DNA from: Arthrobacter sp. H35-D1
Lineage (GTDB): Bacteria; Actinomycetota; Actinomycetes; Actinomycetales; Micrococcaceae
NCBI RefSeq assembly: GCF_030063185.1
Contig: NZ_JASISP010000025.1
Coordinates: 1-60,347, forward strand
DNA: 60,347 nt
Reading direction: 5' to 3'
Shown: positions 31,777 through 41,697 of the stretch, piece after piece
How the letters are laid out: every line of letters starts with the position of its first letter
Numbering within the stretch: position 1 is the first letter of the stretch
The notes under the pieces: model-generated
The model's input: only the letters and a program-made list of their open reading frames with translations
What the model was told of the DNA's origin: nothing
Database searches by the model: none
Program-made: the position numbers and the translations under genes

Positions 31777-32736
31777 CTAACTGACGAGCGCTGCGACCTT
31801 GGGCGCGTGAACGGGGGCCGGTGCCACAGCGGCCCAGTCAACAGTCAGCTCACCCAAGCGCCAACGTGCCGGCGACCGCACGACCGGCCAGCCGCCGTCG
31901 TACATTTTTTGGCACATGTTCAACCAGCGTTGGCGGTTGCCGAAGGACGCCAGCGGGGCGCCCGCCAGCCAATGCTTGTCAAGGGCCTGCAGGAAGTCGT
32001 GGATTTTCTCCCCCGGCATGTTGTGGTGGATGAGCGCCTTGGGGAGCCGCTCGGCACTGTCCGAGGGCAAATCAAAATCACCAAAGCGCAGGGAAATGGT
32101 CAGCGACAGGGGCCCGGTCCCATCCAGCGCCACCCAGGTGCTGCGCCGGCCGATTTCATCGCAGGTGCCGTCAACAAAGATTCCCTTCGGGGCCAGGCGC
32201 GAGCAGACGGTGAGCCAGATCAGCTGGACATCGGCTTCGTCGTACTGGCGCAGCACGTTGAAGGCGCGCACCATGCTGGGCCGGCCGGGGACGGGGATTT
32301 CGAAACCGCCCACGCAAAAGTCGAGGCCGTCATGCTCCAACGGCTTGGCGATACGCACACGCTCGGGCTCAATTTCAATCCCGGTGACATGGGCGCCAGG
32401 GCAAACGGCGTGGATACGCGCATACAGCTCAACGGCCGTGGTGGGGGCGCCGCCGTAGCCAAGGTCGATCACCAGCGGCGTGCTTTCGCTGCGCAGCCGC
32501 CATGCCTGCGGGCCGGCCAGCCAGCGGTCCACGCGGCGCAGCCGATTGGGGTTGGTGGTGCCGCGGGTGGCGTTGCCAAAGGGTTTGCCACGATGCCGCG
32601 CAATACGCCTTGAAGGGTCGGCGGAGGCGTTCTTGACCCGTTGCGCACGTTGAACCACGGAGTAAATGCTAAGTGCCAGGGCCCGCGCGATTGTAAAAAT
32701 GTGGGCACACTCACGCCTTGGATTCCTGCGGACCAT
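31777..32736 (-). CDS. class I SAM-dependent methyltransferase family protein
   Basis: 319 residues from the ATG at 32736; the start is uncertain because the frame continues to 32862 and a GTG near 32661 also fits. SAM-binding motif I VIDLGYGGAPTTAVELY is followed by an acidic strand end (GIEIEPERV) and a motif near FCVGGFEIP. The N-terminal RVDRWLAG segment and C-terminal KALIHHNMPGEKIHDFLQALD are not ones I recognise. Substrate unknown. It is divergent from gpmA; the intergenic region should hold both promoters. An 18-bp direct repeat (CTAACTGACGAGCG core) overlaps its 3' end at 31759-31794. Confidence 0.8.
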   Translation of the reverse strand: MVRRNPRRECAHIFTIARALALSIYSVVQRAQRVKNASADPSRRIARHRGKPFGNATRGTTNPNRLRRVDRWLAGPQAWRLRSESTPLVIDLGYGGAPTTAVELYARIHAVCPGAHVTGIEIEPERVRIAKPLEHDGLDFCVGGFEIPVPGRPSMVRAFNVLRQYDEADVQLIWLTVCSRLAPKGIFVDGTCDEIGRRSTWVALDGTGPLSLTISLRFGDFDLPSDSAERLPKALIHHNMPGEKIHDFLQALDKHWLAGAPLASFGNRQRWLNMCQKMYDGGWPVVRSPARWRLGELTVDWAAVAPAPVHAPKVAALVS

Positions 32737-32860
32737 CGCCTGTGCATGCGGCGCAGCCGTCACAGTGGCGGCACATGCGCAAACATGGGTGCGCAGGCGT
32801 CGGCCTGTCCACGGAGCGTAGCAATTCCGGTCCTCCGGTCCCGGCCGGTAGAATGAAGCC

Positions 32861-33607
32861 ATGACTTATACGCTGATTTTGCTTCGCCATGGCCACAGTG
32901 AGTGGAACGCCAAGAACCTGTTCACCGGTTGGGTGGACGTGGACCTCAACGACCAGGGCCGCACCGAGGCCGTTCGCGGCGGCGAGCTGCTGGTGGAAAA
33001 CAACCTCCTCCCCGACGTGGTCTACACCTCGCGCCTGAAGCGTGCCATCAACACGGCCAACTTGACGCTGGAAAAGGCCGACCGCGGCTGGATCGACGTC
33101 AAGCGCGACTGGCGCCTGAACGAGCGCCACTACGGTGCACTGCAGGGCAAGGACAAGGCCCAGACGCTTGCCGAGTTCGGCGAGGAGCAGTTCATGGAGT
33201 GGCGCCGCAGCTACGACACCGCGCCGCCGGCGCTGTCAGACGACAGCGAATTCTCGCAGATCAACGACCCCCGCTACGCGGACCTGGGCAACGACATGCC
33301 GCGCACCGAGTGCCTCAAGGACGTCCTGGAGCGCCTGTTGCCGTACTGGGAATCGGACATCAAGGAAGACCTCAAGGCCGGCAAGACCGTCCTCGTCACG
33401 GCCCACGGCAACTCGCTGCGCGCCATGGTCAAGCACCTGGACGGCATCTCCGACGACGCCATCTCGGCCCTGAACGTCCCCACCGGCATCCCGCTGGTGT
33501 ACGAACTGGATGAGAACTTCGCCCCCATCTCCCCCGGCGGCAAGTACCTGGACCCGGTGGCCGCCGCGGCCGCCATCCAAGCTGTTGCAAACCAGGGCAA
33601 GAAGTAG
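32861..33607 (+). CDS. gpmA: 2,3-bisphosphoglycerate-dependent phosphoglycerate mutase
   Basis: 248 residues, normal length. Interconverts 3- and 2-phosphoglycerate in glycolysis. LRHGHSEWN with the phosphohistidine H10, [11 protein letters not shown]-type loop ([11 protein letters not shown]), [13 protein letters not shown], and the second histidine in [10 protein letters not shown] are all intact. It is followed by a hairpin terminator at 33626. Confidence 0.95.
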   Translation: MTYTLILLRHGHSEWNAKNLFTGWVDVDLNDQGRTEAVRGGELLVENNLLPDVVYTSRLKRAINTANLTLEKADRGWIDVKRDWRLNERHYGALQGKDKAQTLAEFGEEQFMEWRRSYDTAPPALSDDSEFSQINDPRYADLGNDMPRTECLKDVLERLLPYWESDIKEDLKAGKTVLVTAHGNSLRAMVKHLDGISDDAISALNVPTGIPLVYELDENFAPISPGGKYLDPVAAAAAIQAVANQGKK

Positions 33608-33625
33608 CCCGCTTTTAAGCACGAC

Positions 33626-33663
33626 GGCGGCGGGTGACCTTTGCAGAAAAGGTCACCCGCCGC
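33626..33663. terminator. hairpin terminator after gpmA
   Basis: GCGGCGGGTGACCTT pairs with AAGGTCACCCGCCGC around a short AT-richer loop, 19 bases after the gpmA stop. Strong stem but no T-run. Confidence 0.6.
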
Positions 33664-33720
33664 CCGTTCGCCGCCGCCCACTGCTCGCAATCCCCAGACG
33701 CTCCCACTGCTCGCAAGCTC

Positions 33721-33792
33721 ACAGCGGGGCCCACGCGTCTGTGGCCCCTCACAACGGGGCCCACGCGTCTGTGGCCCCCTACAGCGGGGCCC
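33721..33792. repeat. 30-bp tandem repeat between gpmA and phoU
   Basis: Units 33721-33750 and 33751-33780 differ at two positions, and a partial third follows. Each holds CGGGGCCCACGCGTCTGTGG. A 14-bp direct repeat CCCACTGCTCGCAA (about 33677 and 33703) precedes them. No gene overlaps. Confidence 0.8.
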
Positions 33793-33815
33793 TCGGCGGC
33801 TTCGCTTGGGCAGTT

Positions 33816-34478
33816 CTAGCCGACGAGGAAGTCTTCGGCCTGCCACTCGCCGGTGACGAGGTAGGAGACCTTGCGGGCCACGGAGACCCCGTGGTCGCCA
33901 AAGCGCTCAAAGTAGCGGCTGGCCAAGGTGACGTCCACGGTGGTTGCCGCGGTCTCGGTCCAGTCCGGGGAGGCCATCGTGGAAAAAACGGTCTTGTGCA
34001 GGATGCTGATGCGGGCCTTCGCGGCGGCGATGCTGGCCACCAGCTCCAGATCGCGGGAGTCCAGCAGCTCGGTGACTTTCTCGGCGATGAGAATGTCAAG
34101 GCTGGCCAACTCGGCAAAAGTTTCCGTCAGGGGTGCCGGGATTACCGTGTTGGGGAAACGCAGGCGGGTCAGCTGGCCGATGTGGCGCGCCAAGTCGCCC
34201 ATGCGTTCGAGCGAGGCGCTCATCCGCAGGGAGCCAACGATCATGCGCAGGTCGCTGGCCACCGGACCCTGCAACGCCAGACCATCGATGGCGCGTTCGT
34301 CCAAGTCATTTTGCAGGAAGTCAATGCGCGCATCTGCAGCAATGACTTCCTGGGCTGCTTGCAGGTCGGCTGCGGCAAAGGCTGTTGAAGCCTTGGAGAT
34401 GGCTTCGCCCACCAGCGCGGATATCTCAATGAGGCCCTCGCCAATTTGGTGGAGCTCGGCCTGGAAAACTTTACGCAC
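33816..34478 (-). CDS. phoU: phosphate-signalling regulator PhoU
   Basis: 220 residues; two repeated PhoU helical domains, the first starting with FQAELHQIGEGLIEI and the second after LRFPNTVIP. Acidic metal-binding clusters and LQNDLDERAIDGLALQ are present. PhoU dampens signalling through the phosphate two-component system, here SenX3-RegX3, whose genes are divergent and start 160 bp away. The shared intergenic region probably contains a RegX3-regulated promoter. Confidence 0.93.
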   Translation of the reverse strand: MRKVFQAELHQIGEGLIEISALVGEAISKASTAFAAADLQAAQEVIAADARIDFLQNDLDERAIDGLALQGPVASDLRMIVGSLRMSASLERMGDLARHIGQLTRLRFPNTVIPAPLTETFAELASLDILIAEKVTELLDSRDLELVASIAAAKARISILHKTVFSTMASPDWTETAATTVDVTLASRYFERFGDHGVSVARKVSYLVTGEWQAEDFLVG

Positions 34479-34639
34479 GCGGGTGTCCTTTCATGGGCAG
34501 GGCGGTAGGGCCCTCGTTGTCCCTTAGCATGCCATTCCAACGTGAACGCGGCGGCACGGCAAAGTGAACGTTTGCTTAACGAGCGGTGGCAGGGAACCGC
34601 TTTGGCAAAATTGTGGCTGCCAACGCATAGTCTTATGGC

Positions 34640-35893
34640 GTGGATCCCTTGGTGGTTGGACTGGTAGCCGGGCTCATAGGCCTTGCCGTGGGCGTGTTTG
34701 GCATGTTCGCGTTCAGCCTCAGTGAACGCACCCGCCACCTCACGCTCGACATTGGCGAACCCGCCCTGCCAGACGGGGCGGCCGAAGTCCTTTCGGTGGT
34801 GGGCAAGGCCTACATTGTCATTGACACTGTGGACGGCGTGGTGCGTGCCAGTGCCGGCGCCTACGCCTTCGGCCTGGTGCGCGGCCACACGGTGGTCCAC
34901 AAGGAGTTGCTGGAACTGGCCCACCGGGTCCGCCGCGACGGCGTCATTGAAGAACGCGACCTCACCCTTCCGCGGATCCTGCCGGCGTCGGCAGTGAATG
35001 CGGTTCCCGGGGAACTTCCGGCAGCCGCGGCGGAACTGCCGGGCGCCCAGGGCGCTCCCGGGCAAGGGACACTCGTGATCCAGCTCCGGGTGGCGCCACT
35101 GGGGGAGGAGTACATTCTCCTGCTGGCAGACGACCGCACCGAAATTGCCCGCACCGAGGCCGTGCGCAACGACTTTGTGGCCAATGTGTCGCACGAGCTG
35201 AAGACCCCCGTCGGCGCCATTTCACTGCTGGCCGAGGCCATTGAATCCGCGCCGGAGGATCAAGTCACCGTCCGCCGCTTCGCATCGCGCATGATGACCG
35301 AATCGGCGCGCTTGGCGGCCCTGGTCCAAGACATCATTGAACTGTCCCGGCTGCAGGGCAAGGACGTGGCCCGCGCCGGCATCGCAGTGGATATGAACTC
35401 CGTCATCGCCGAGGCCGTGGACAGGACCAGGCTGCCGGCGCAGAGCAAAAACATCACCCTGGTTGCAGGGGCGCAGCAGCCCGCCGTCGTCCATGGCGAC
35501 CAGGCGCAGCTGGTGACCGCCCTGCGCAACCTGATCGACAATGCCGTGCGGTATTCGCCGGAGAACACGCAGGTGGGCATCGGGCTCGCTGTGGGCGACG
35601 GCGTCGTCTCCGTCAGCATCTCCGACCAAGGCGACGGGCTCACCCCGCAGGAGCAGGACAGGGTCTTTGAGCGCTTCTATCGCGTTGACACCGCCCGCTC
35701 CCGGCACACCGGCGGCACGGGGCTGGGCCTGAGCATCGTCAAGCACATTGTGGGCAACCATGGCGGCGAGGTGACGCTGTGGTCCACTCCGAAAACGGGG
35801 TCCACCTTCACCGTGCGGCTGCCCCAACTTTCCCTTCCAACGTCCGACGGCGGTTCGCAACACAGCGCCGACCGGCACCCCGGCTTGAGCTAA
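34640..35893 (+). CDS. senX3: sensor histidine kinase SenX3
   Basis: 417 residues from a GTG at 34640. One N-terminal membrane segment (VVGLVAGLIGLAVGVFGMFAF) with only a short outside part, a PAS-like region (about 45-165), then the kinase core: H-box FVANVSHELKTPVGAIS with H185, N-box NLIDNAVRYSPEN, and G-boxes ISDQGDGL and GGTGLGLSIVKHI. It phosphorylates RegX3 in response to low phosphate. The next gene starts 16 bases after its stop. Confidence 0.94.
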   Translation: MDPLVVGLVAGLIGLAVGVFGMFAFSLSERTRHLTLDIGEPALPDGAAEVLSVVGKAYIVIDTVDGVVRASAGAYAFGLVRGHTVVHKELLELAHRVRRDGVIEERDLTLPRILPASAVNAVPGELPAAAAELPGAQGAPGQGTLVIQLRVAPLGEEYILLLADDRTEIARTEAVRNDFVANVSHELKTPVGAISLLAEAIESAPEDQVTVRRFASRMMTESARLAALVQDIIELSRLQGKDVARAGIAVDMNSVIAEAVDRTRLPAQSKNITLVAGAQQPAVVHGDQAQLVTALRNLIDNAVRYSPENTQVGIGLAVGDGVVSVSISDQGDGLTPQEQDRVFERFYRVDTARSRHTGGTGLGLSIVKHIVGNHGGEVTLWSTPKTGSTFTVRLPQLSLPTSDGGSQHSADRHPGLS

Positions 35894-35908
35894 AGGAGCG
35901 CAACGAGC

Positions 35909-36589
35909 GTGAGCAGAATTTTGATAGTTGAGGACGAGGAGTCCATCAGCGACCCCTTGTCATTTTTGCTGGGCAAGGAAGGGTACGAGGTCCGGGTTGC
36001 CGACAACGGCTTGGATGCGCTGCTGGAATTCGAGCGCAGCGGGGCCGATTTGGTGCTCCTTGACCTGCAGCTGCCGGGCATGAGCGGCACCGAAGTGTGC
36101 AAGCACCTGCGGCAACGCTCCAATGTCCCCGTCATCATGCTCACCGCCAAGGATTCCGAAATTGACAAGGTCGTGGGGCTGGAGCTCGGGGCCGACGACT
36201 ACGTGACGAAGCCTTATTCCTCGCGCGAATTGATCGCCCGGATCAGGGCGGTGCTGCGGCGCCAGGCGGAGCCGGAAGAACTGCTGCATGCCACGGTGCA
36301 GGCCGGCCCGGTGCGCATGGATGTAGAGCGGCATGTGGTCAGTGTCCACGGGGAAACCACGGGCTTTCCGCTGAAGGAATTCGAACTCCTGGAGATGCTG
36401 CTGCGCAATGCCGGAAAGGTGCTGACCCGCGGCCAGCTCATCGACAGGGTTTGGGGTTCGGATTATGTAGGCGACACGAAAACCCTGGATGTTCACGTCA
36501 AGCGCCTGCGCAGCAAGATTGAGCCCGACCCGGCGGTACCGAAGCACCTGCTGACAGTGCGCGGGCTCGGCTACAAGTTCGAACCGTAG
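35909..36589 (+). CDS. regX3: response regulator RegX3
   Basis: 226 residues from a GTG at 35909, preceded by GGAG. OmpR family: receiver domain with acidic pocket EDEE and phospho-acceptor D52 (LLDLQLPG), conserved T and K (MLTAKDSE), then a winged-helix effector domain (about 128-226; ending RGLGYKFEP). Controls the phosphate-starvation regulon with SenX3. Confidence 0.95.
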   Translation: MSRILIVEDEESISDPLSFLLGKEGYEVRVADNGLDALLEFERSGADLVLLDLQLPGMSGTEVCKHLRQRSNVPVIMLTAKDSEIDKVVGLELGADDYVTKPYSSRELIARIRAVLRRQAEPEELLHATVQAGPVRMDVERHVVSVHGETTGFPLKEFELLEMLLRNAGKVLTRGQLIDRVWGSDYVGDTKTLDVHVKRLRSKIEPDPAVPKHLLTVRGLGYKFEP

Positions 36590-36749
36590 GCCTTGGCTGA
36601 CAAATGTGACCGGACTCGTGCAAAAACGTGCGTAACATGCTCAAATAAGTGAGATTTTGGTTGCCCCTGTGTGGCCTCCGTCATATGCTGTGACGGATAA
36701 CATACGGTGTGGCCGGTGCGGCTGCCATCACATTTGAGGGACTTGATCC

Positions 36750-39700
36750 ATGACTGCACATTCTTTCAGGGGTTCCGGGAGATCACGGGGGCTCAAGGCG
36801 GCGGCCATCATGGCCACCGCCGCCATGGGCCTGATGACCATATCGAGCCCGGCACTGGCCATCGATTCCGAGACCACGGTGGAAACCGTCGCCGAGTCAG
36901 CCATGGCCGGGGACAAGGTCGTCTTCCCGGGCAACGACGGCCAAAGCCACGAGGTCACCTTTGACTCGAAGTCGTTCATGGTGGACGGCGAACGGCTCAA
37001 CGTGTGGAGCGGTGAATTCCACTACTGGCGCCTGCCCGGCACCGATGACTGGCGCGACATGTTCCAGAAGATGCGCGCCAGCGGCTTCAACGCCGTCTCC
37101 CTGTACTTTTTCTGGGGGTTGCACTCCACCGAGTCCGGGGAATTCGACTTCACCGGCATCAAGGACATTGAACTGCTGCTGACCATGGCCGAGGAGGAAG
37201 GCCTGTACGTCATTGCCCGCCCGGGCCCCTACGTCAACGCGGAAATTTCGATGGGCGGCCTGCCAGCGTACCTGACCAAGAACGGCGCACGTTCGCTGCG
37301 CAGCACGGATCCGGAGGCGCTGCGCGAGTCGCTGGGCTGGATAAACGCCTTCAATGAAATCGCCGTCAAGCACCAAGTCACCGACGGCGGCGGCTCCATC
37401 GTCACCTATCAGGCCGAGAATGAGCTGTACAACGAAGATTATGACCGAGTTCCCTTCATGAAGGAACTGGTCGAGAAAATCAAGGGCGACGGCGTCACCG
37501 TGCCCGTGTTCCACAATGGCTGGGGCTTCAAGGGCGACTTCAACCCCGGAAGCGACAGGCCGAGCGGTGGCGGCGACACAGGCCTGGATTTCTATGCCTT
37601 TGACCAGTATCCGCTGGGCTTCAACTGCTCCGCCGGGCGCGGTCAGGTTCCCGACATGGAGTCACGCTTCCGTGCCATGACTACCACCAGCCCCATGTTC
37701 ATTGCCGAAGGCCAGGGCGGTGCGTTCACCCCTTGGGGTGCCAACTTCAACACCGACCGCTGCGCCGAATTTGTTGACCCTGCCTTCACCCGCCAATACG
37801 GGGTCAACAACCTGAACAACGGCATCAACATGTTCAACTACTACATGCAGTACGGCGGCACCAACTGGGGCTGGACTGGTTCCCCGTCCTCGGGCTTCAC
37901 CTCCTACGACTATGGCGCCGCCATCAACGAAGACCGCCAGCTGACGCCCAAGGCATCCGTGCAAAAGGAACTGGGCTACTTCCAGCGGGACTTCGACCCG
38001 ATCTCCAACATGGTTCCACAGCCGGGCGCACCCGTCACGATCGACGGCGGAGCCGGAAACATCAAGTCCTACCAGCGCATTGCCACCGAGAATGTGGAGT
38101 CGGAGTCGGTCTCCGGCAACGGCTCCCGCTACCTTGGCTTCCGCCAGGGAGACAGCAACAGCACCACGGAGCTGAGCTACTCCATTCCGCTGACGCTTTC
38201 ACCGCAAGAAGAAGTGGTCGCGGCCAGCTACACCGCCGATGACAGGGACCCCGCCATCACCTACACGGGTACATGGGGCAAGTCCAACGGCGAAGGATGG
38301 GCCGCCGGAAACTACAAGGGCACCGAAACGTTCAGTGACAAGACCGGGGACTCCGTATCCTACAAGTTCACCGGGGCAGGCATCCGCGTCATTTCCGCCC
38401 AGTCCATCAACCACGGCTACGGGGACGTCTACATCGACGGTGAAAAGGTGGGCCAAACCAACACCTTCCGCGGTCAGAACGCCAACTTCCAGTACGTGGC
38501 GTTCCAGACGGACGGCCTGGACCCCAACATTGAGCACACCATCAAGATTGTGGTCACCGGCGAGAAGGACGCGGCCAGCTCAGGCACCAATGTCACCATC
38601 GACGCCTTTGACGTGATTGCCGCACCCGACGCCGCCGTCGACCCGGTCGACGTGAAGGTCGACGACGTCGACCCCGCCATCACGTTCTCCGAGACCAACG
38701 GGGTCTTGGACTGGAGCCGTGACACCGGCAAGACCTGGACCGAGAACGACTACATGGGCACCGAGTCCAACAGCAACAAGACCGGCGCCTATTACGAGTA
38801 CACCTTCAAGGCCGCCGAAGTGCGCCTGATCTCCGCTACCGCGTACAACCACGCCATTGGCGACGTCTATATTGACGGGGAGAAGGTGGGCCAGACCAAC
38901 ACCTATCAGGTCGACGTCGCAAGCACCCCCGGCCAGATTGCCTTTGAGAAAACGGGCCTGGACCCCACTAAAGAGCACACCATCAAGGTGGTCAACACGG
39001 GCGTCAAGGGCGACCCTGCAGCAAAGGGGACGTTCCTTTCCATCGATGCCATCGAGACCTCAACTCCGGCGGCAACCGACCCCGAGGTGCCGGGCAACTC
39101 CATCACCTTCGACCGTGTTCCGCAAAAGGCGGGCACGTTCTTGAAGCTGCACGGCCGCGATGCCAACATGGTGATCGCCGACTACGCCTTTGCGGACCAG
39201 AAGCTGATGTACAGCACCTCCGAGCTCTTCACCAAGATGCCGGTGGACAACGGCTCGCTGCTGGTGCTGAACGGCGCCAAGGGCGACGACGGCGAAACCG
39301 TCCTGCAGTACGACTCTGAACCCACGGTGGCCACACTGGACGGCACCGCCGTCGAGCATGTTTGGGACGCTGACACGAAGATGTTGCGCCTGAACTACGT
39401 GCACGGCAACGCAACCTCGGTGAAGATCACCGGCGGCGGCGCCCCCGATCTGACCATCGTCACCACCGACCGCTCGGCCACGGCCCTGCAGTGGAGCATC
39501 GACGGTATCGTGAAGGACGGCACCACCAACAAGACCGTCATGGTCGACGGTGCCGATCTTGTCCGTTCGGCCGAGTTCGACGGCGACACCGTGAACTTGG
39601 TGGGCGACACCAAGGAAGCACGCAACATCGGCATCTACGTGCCGGCCGGCATCACCAAGGCCAGCTGGAACGGTGAGGCGTTGGCAACCACGCCTGGCAC

Positions 39701-41327
39701 GAACGGCCAACTCGTGGCAGATCTGGCCGGCCCGGCCGCCGCTGTCCTTCCGGCACTGACTGACTGGAAGGTTTCCGGGGAGAACCCGGAATCTGCCGTT
39801 GAGTTCGATGATTCCGCCTGGCTGGAAGCAACTGCCACCACGGCGGCGAACACCCGCCAGGGTCCCGGCCCCATCCAGGGCAAGGTCCTTGACACGGCGT
39901 TCTACGGCTTCTACGAAGGCGACACCTGGTACCGGGCACACTTCACCGCGGACTCCGCAGCCACCAGCATCAAGCTGCGCGGGCAGGGCGGCAGTGCGGC
40001 GAACATGCTGGTCTGGGTCAACGGCGCCTTTGCCGGAGCGGCAGCAGCCAACGGCAGAATGCAAACGATCCAGGTTCCGGCCGGGGTCATCAAAAAGGGT
40101 GAAGAAGCCGTGGTTTCGGCCGTGGTCCGCAACCAGGGGCAAAACCTTGACTGGTCCGACAATGGGCTTTCACGCGAAAACCGCGGCCTGTTTGACGCGG
40201 AACTGCCTGCCAACGGCGAGGTGACCTGGAAACTGCAGGGCGCCAAGGACAAGGCCGCACCGGTGGACACCGCGCGGACCATGTACAACACCGGCGGTCT
40301 TTACGGCGAGCGTGCCGGCTGGTACTTGCCGGATTACCCGGACAGCGAGTGGGCAGACGCCGACTCGTTCAAGCCGGCCAAGGCAGGGGTCACCTGGTAC
40401 CGGACCAACTTTGAGCTGAATGTACCGGAAGGAACCGACACGGCCGTTGCGTTGAAGATCAACGACGCCAAGTTTGAAGAAGGACGCAATTCCCATGCCC
40501 GTGCCGTGATCTACGTCAACGGCTGGAACACCGGCACTTGGGTTGGCAACGTTGGTCCGCAGGGCACCTTCACCATCCCCAGCGGATTCCTAAACAAGAC
40601 CGGAGGCAATACCTTGGCCATCGCGCTGACCACTGAGCGCGACGCCCAGGGACCGGACTCCTTCACCCTGGTGGACCGTGGCACCAGCCTCGGAGGTGTG
40701 CCGACGACGCTGAACACGGCACCCGACTACACCCTGCCGGTTGTTGCCGCAGAGGTGGACAAGGCCAAGCACGACGTCGGCGAGAAGGCGGTCGTCAGCG
40801 GCACCTCGGCGCTGGCAGCCATCGGCGACGGGGCGTTGACCAACGCTGTGATCGACTTTGGCGACGGCAGTGAAGCGGTGACTGTGCCCGTGGTTGACGG
40901 TGCCTTCTCGGCGGAGCGCAGCTTCGCCGAGAAGGGTCCGTACACGGCCATGGTCGCCATCAAGGATGCTGTGTCCGGATCCGTTCTGGGCACCGATTCA
41001 GTCGAGATCGCCGTTGCGGGTGAGGGCACCGCTCCCACTGAGACGGCGGCACCGAGTGAGTCTGCAACGCCGTCTGACACGGCGGCCCCGACGGCGAGCG
41101 CAACGCCGTCGGGGTCTGCGAATGCCTCGGCCGTCCCCACGGCGTCGAAGGCAGCGTCCCAAACGCCGGCTGCGGATGCCACCACGGCTGCCAACAACGC
41201 AGCGGCGGAGGACGATCTGGCCAACACGGGTGCCAACAACAAGTTGCTCGGCGGCATGGCGATCCTGCTGCTGCTGGCCGGTGCAACAGTGTTTGGCGTG
41301 AGCCGTCGGAAGCAGGCCAGCCACTAG
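36750..41327 (+). CDS. secreted, sortase-anchored GH35 beta-galactosidase, multidomain
   Basis: 1525 residues. Signal peptide with Ala-rich core ends near ALA-IDSE (about residue 38). GH35 TIM barrel (about 60-420): acid/base glutamate E225 in YQAENELYN and nucleophile E320 in FIAEGQGGAF. Two homologous 125-residue modules follow (near 490-625 and 640-770), each holding GDVYIDGEKVGQTNT and probably sugar-binding. Jelly-roll GH35 domains and a PKD-like module come next, then a Ser/Thr/Ala-rich wall-spanning stretch, LANTG at 1490-1494, a membrane helix and a basic tail. It should release galactose from plant or arabinogalactan-type glycans at the cell surface. It is preceded by GAGGG. Confidence 0.92.
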   Translation: MTAHSFRGSGRSRGLKAAAIMATAAMGLMTISSPALAIDSETTVETVAESAMAGDKVVFPGNDGQSHEVTFDSKSFMVDGERLNVWSGEFHYWRLPGTDDWRDMFQKMRASGFNAVSLYFFWGLHSTESGEFDFTGIKDIELLLTMAEEEGLYVIARPGPYVNAEISMGGLPAYLTKNGARSLRSTDPEALRESLGWINAFNEIAVKHQVTDGGGSIVTYQAENELYNEDYDRVPFMKELVEKIKGDGVTVPVFHNGWGFKGDFNPGSDRPSGGGDTGLDFYAFDQYPLGFNCSAGRGQVPDMESRFRAMTTTSPMFIAEGQGGAFTPWGANFNTDRCAEFVDPAFTRQYGVNNLNNGINMFNYYMQYGGTNWGWTGSPSSGFTSYDYGAAINEDRQLTPKASVQKELGYFQRDFDPISNMVPQPGAPVTIDGGAGNIKSYQRIATENVESESVSGNGSRYLGFRQGDSNSTTELSYSIPLTLSPQEEVVAASYTADDRDPAITYTGTWGKSNGEGWAAGNYKGTETFSDKTGDSVSYKFTGAGIRVISAQSINHGYGDVYIDGEKVGQTNTFRGQNANFQYVAFQTDGLDPNIEHTIKIVVTGEKDAASSGTNVTIDAFDVIAAPDAAVDPVDVKVDDVDPAITFSETNGVLDWSRDTGKTWTENDYMGTESNSNKTGAYYEYTFKAAEVRLISATAYNHAIGDVYIDGEKVGQTNTYQVDVASTPGQIAFEKTGLDPTKEHTIKVVNTGVKGDPAAKGTFLSIDAIETSTPAATDPEVPGNSITFDRVPQKAGTFLKLHGRDANMVIADYAFADQKLMYSTSELFTKMPVDNGSLLVLNGAKGDDGETVLQYDSEPTVATLDGTAVEHVWDADTKMLRLNYVHGNATSVKITGGGAPDLTIVTTDRSATALQWSIDGIVKDGTTNKTVMVDGADLVRSAEFDGDTVNLVGDTKEARNIGIYVPAGITKASWNGEALATTPGTNGQLVADLAGPAAAVLPALTDWKVSGENPESAVEFDDSAWLEATATTAANTRQGPGPIQGKVLDTAFYGFYEGDTWYRAHFTADSAATSIKLRGQGGSAANMLVWVNGAFAGAAAANGRMQTIQVPAGVIKKGEEAVVSAVVRNQGQNLDWSDNGLSRENRGLFDAELPANGEVTWKLQGAKDKAAPVDTARTMYNTGGLYGERAGWYLPDYPDSEWADADSFKPAKAGVTWYRTNFELNVPEGTDTAVALKINDAKFEEGRNSHARAVIYVNGWNTGTWVGNVGPQGTFTIPSGFLNKTGGNTLAIALTTERDAQGPDSFTLVDRGTSLGGVPTTLNTAPDYTLPVVAAEVDKAKHDVGEKAVVSGTSALAAIGDGALTNAVIDFGDGSEAVTVPVVDGAFSAERSFAEKGPYTAMVAIKDAVSGSVLGTDSVEIAVAGEGTAPTETAAPSESATPSDTAAPTASATPSGSANASAVPTASKAASQTPAADATTAANNAAAEDDLANTGANNKLLGGMAILLLLAGATVFGVSRRKQASH

Positions 41328-41385
41328 CTTCACGGCGCATCCGATACACAACAACAAGCACTGAAACAACAAGCATGGACTTGAC

Positions 41386-41430
41386 CTTCGGGCGGGCGCG
41401 GGAACTTCTTCCGTTGCCCGCCCGAAGTGT
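41386..41430 (+). terminator. terminator after the beta-galactosidase
   Basis: CTTCGGGCGGGC (41386-41397) pairs with GCCCGCCCGAAG (41416-41427), followed by TGTTT. Confidence 0.75.
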
Positions 41431-41590
41431 TTAACCTGTATTTAACCTGCGTGCCCGTCGGGCCCGAATACGCACCGGTTCAGGTGCCCCGCCCGCCCAC
41501 CGCGAAAGTGGGGTCTGTGGGCTGTACCCGCCAAGATGGGACAGGCCGGCGTGGCGTGGTGGGACGAAGCCTGGCAGCGCCGGAGACAAA

Positions 41591-41629
41591 AAATGGGGCC
41601 GGTTGTCGAGAAGACAACCGGCCCCATTT
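41591..41629 (-). terminator. rho-independent terminator of the lipoprotein gene
   Basis: A perfect 17-bp stem (AAATGGGGCCGGTTGTC and its complement) with a five-base loop, followed on the minus strand by TTTTTTGTC. About 70 bp beyond the stop at 41698. Confidence 0.85.
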
Positions 41630-41697
41630 GCCCCTGCAGCTGGTGCACGGGATGGTGCGAACAAACGCTGGAACAAGAAACCAGCTGGAGCAAGAAA

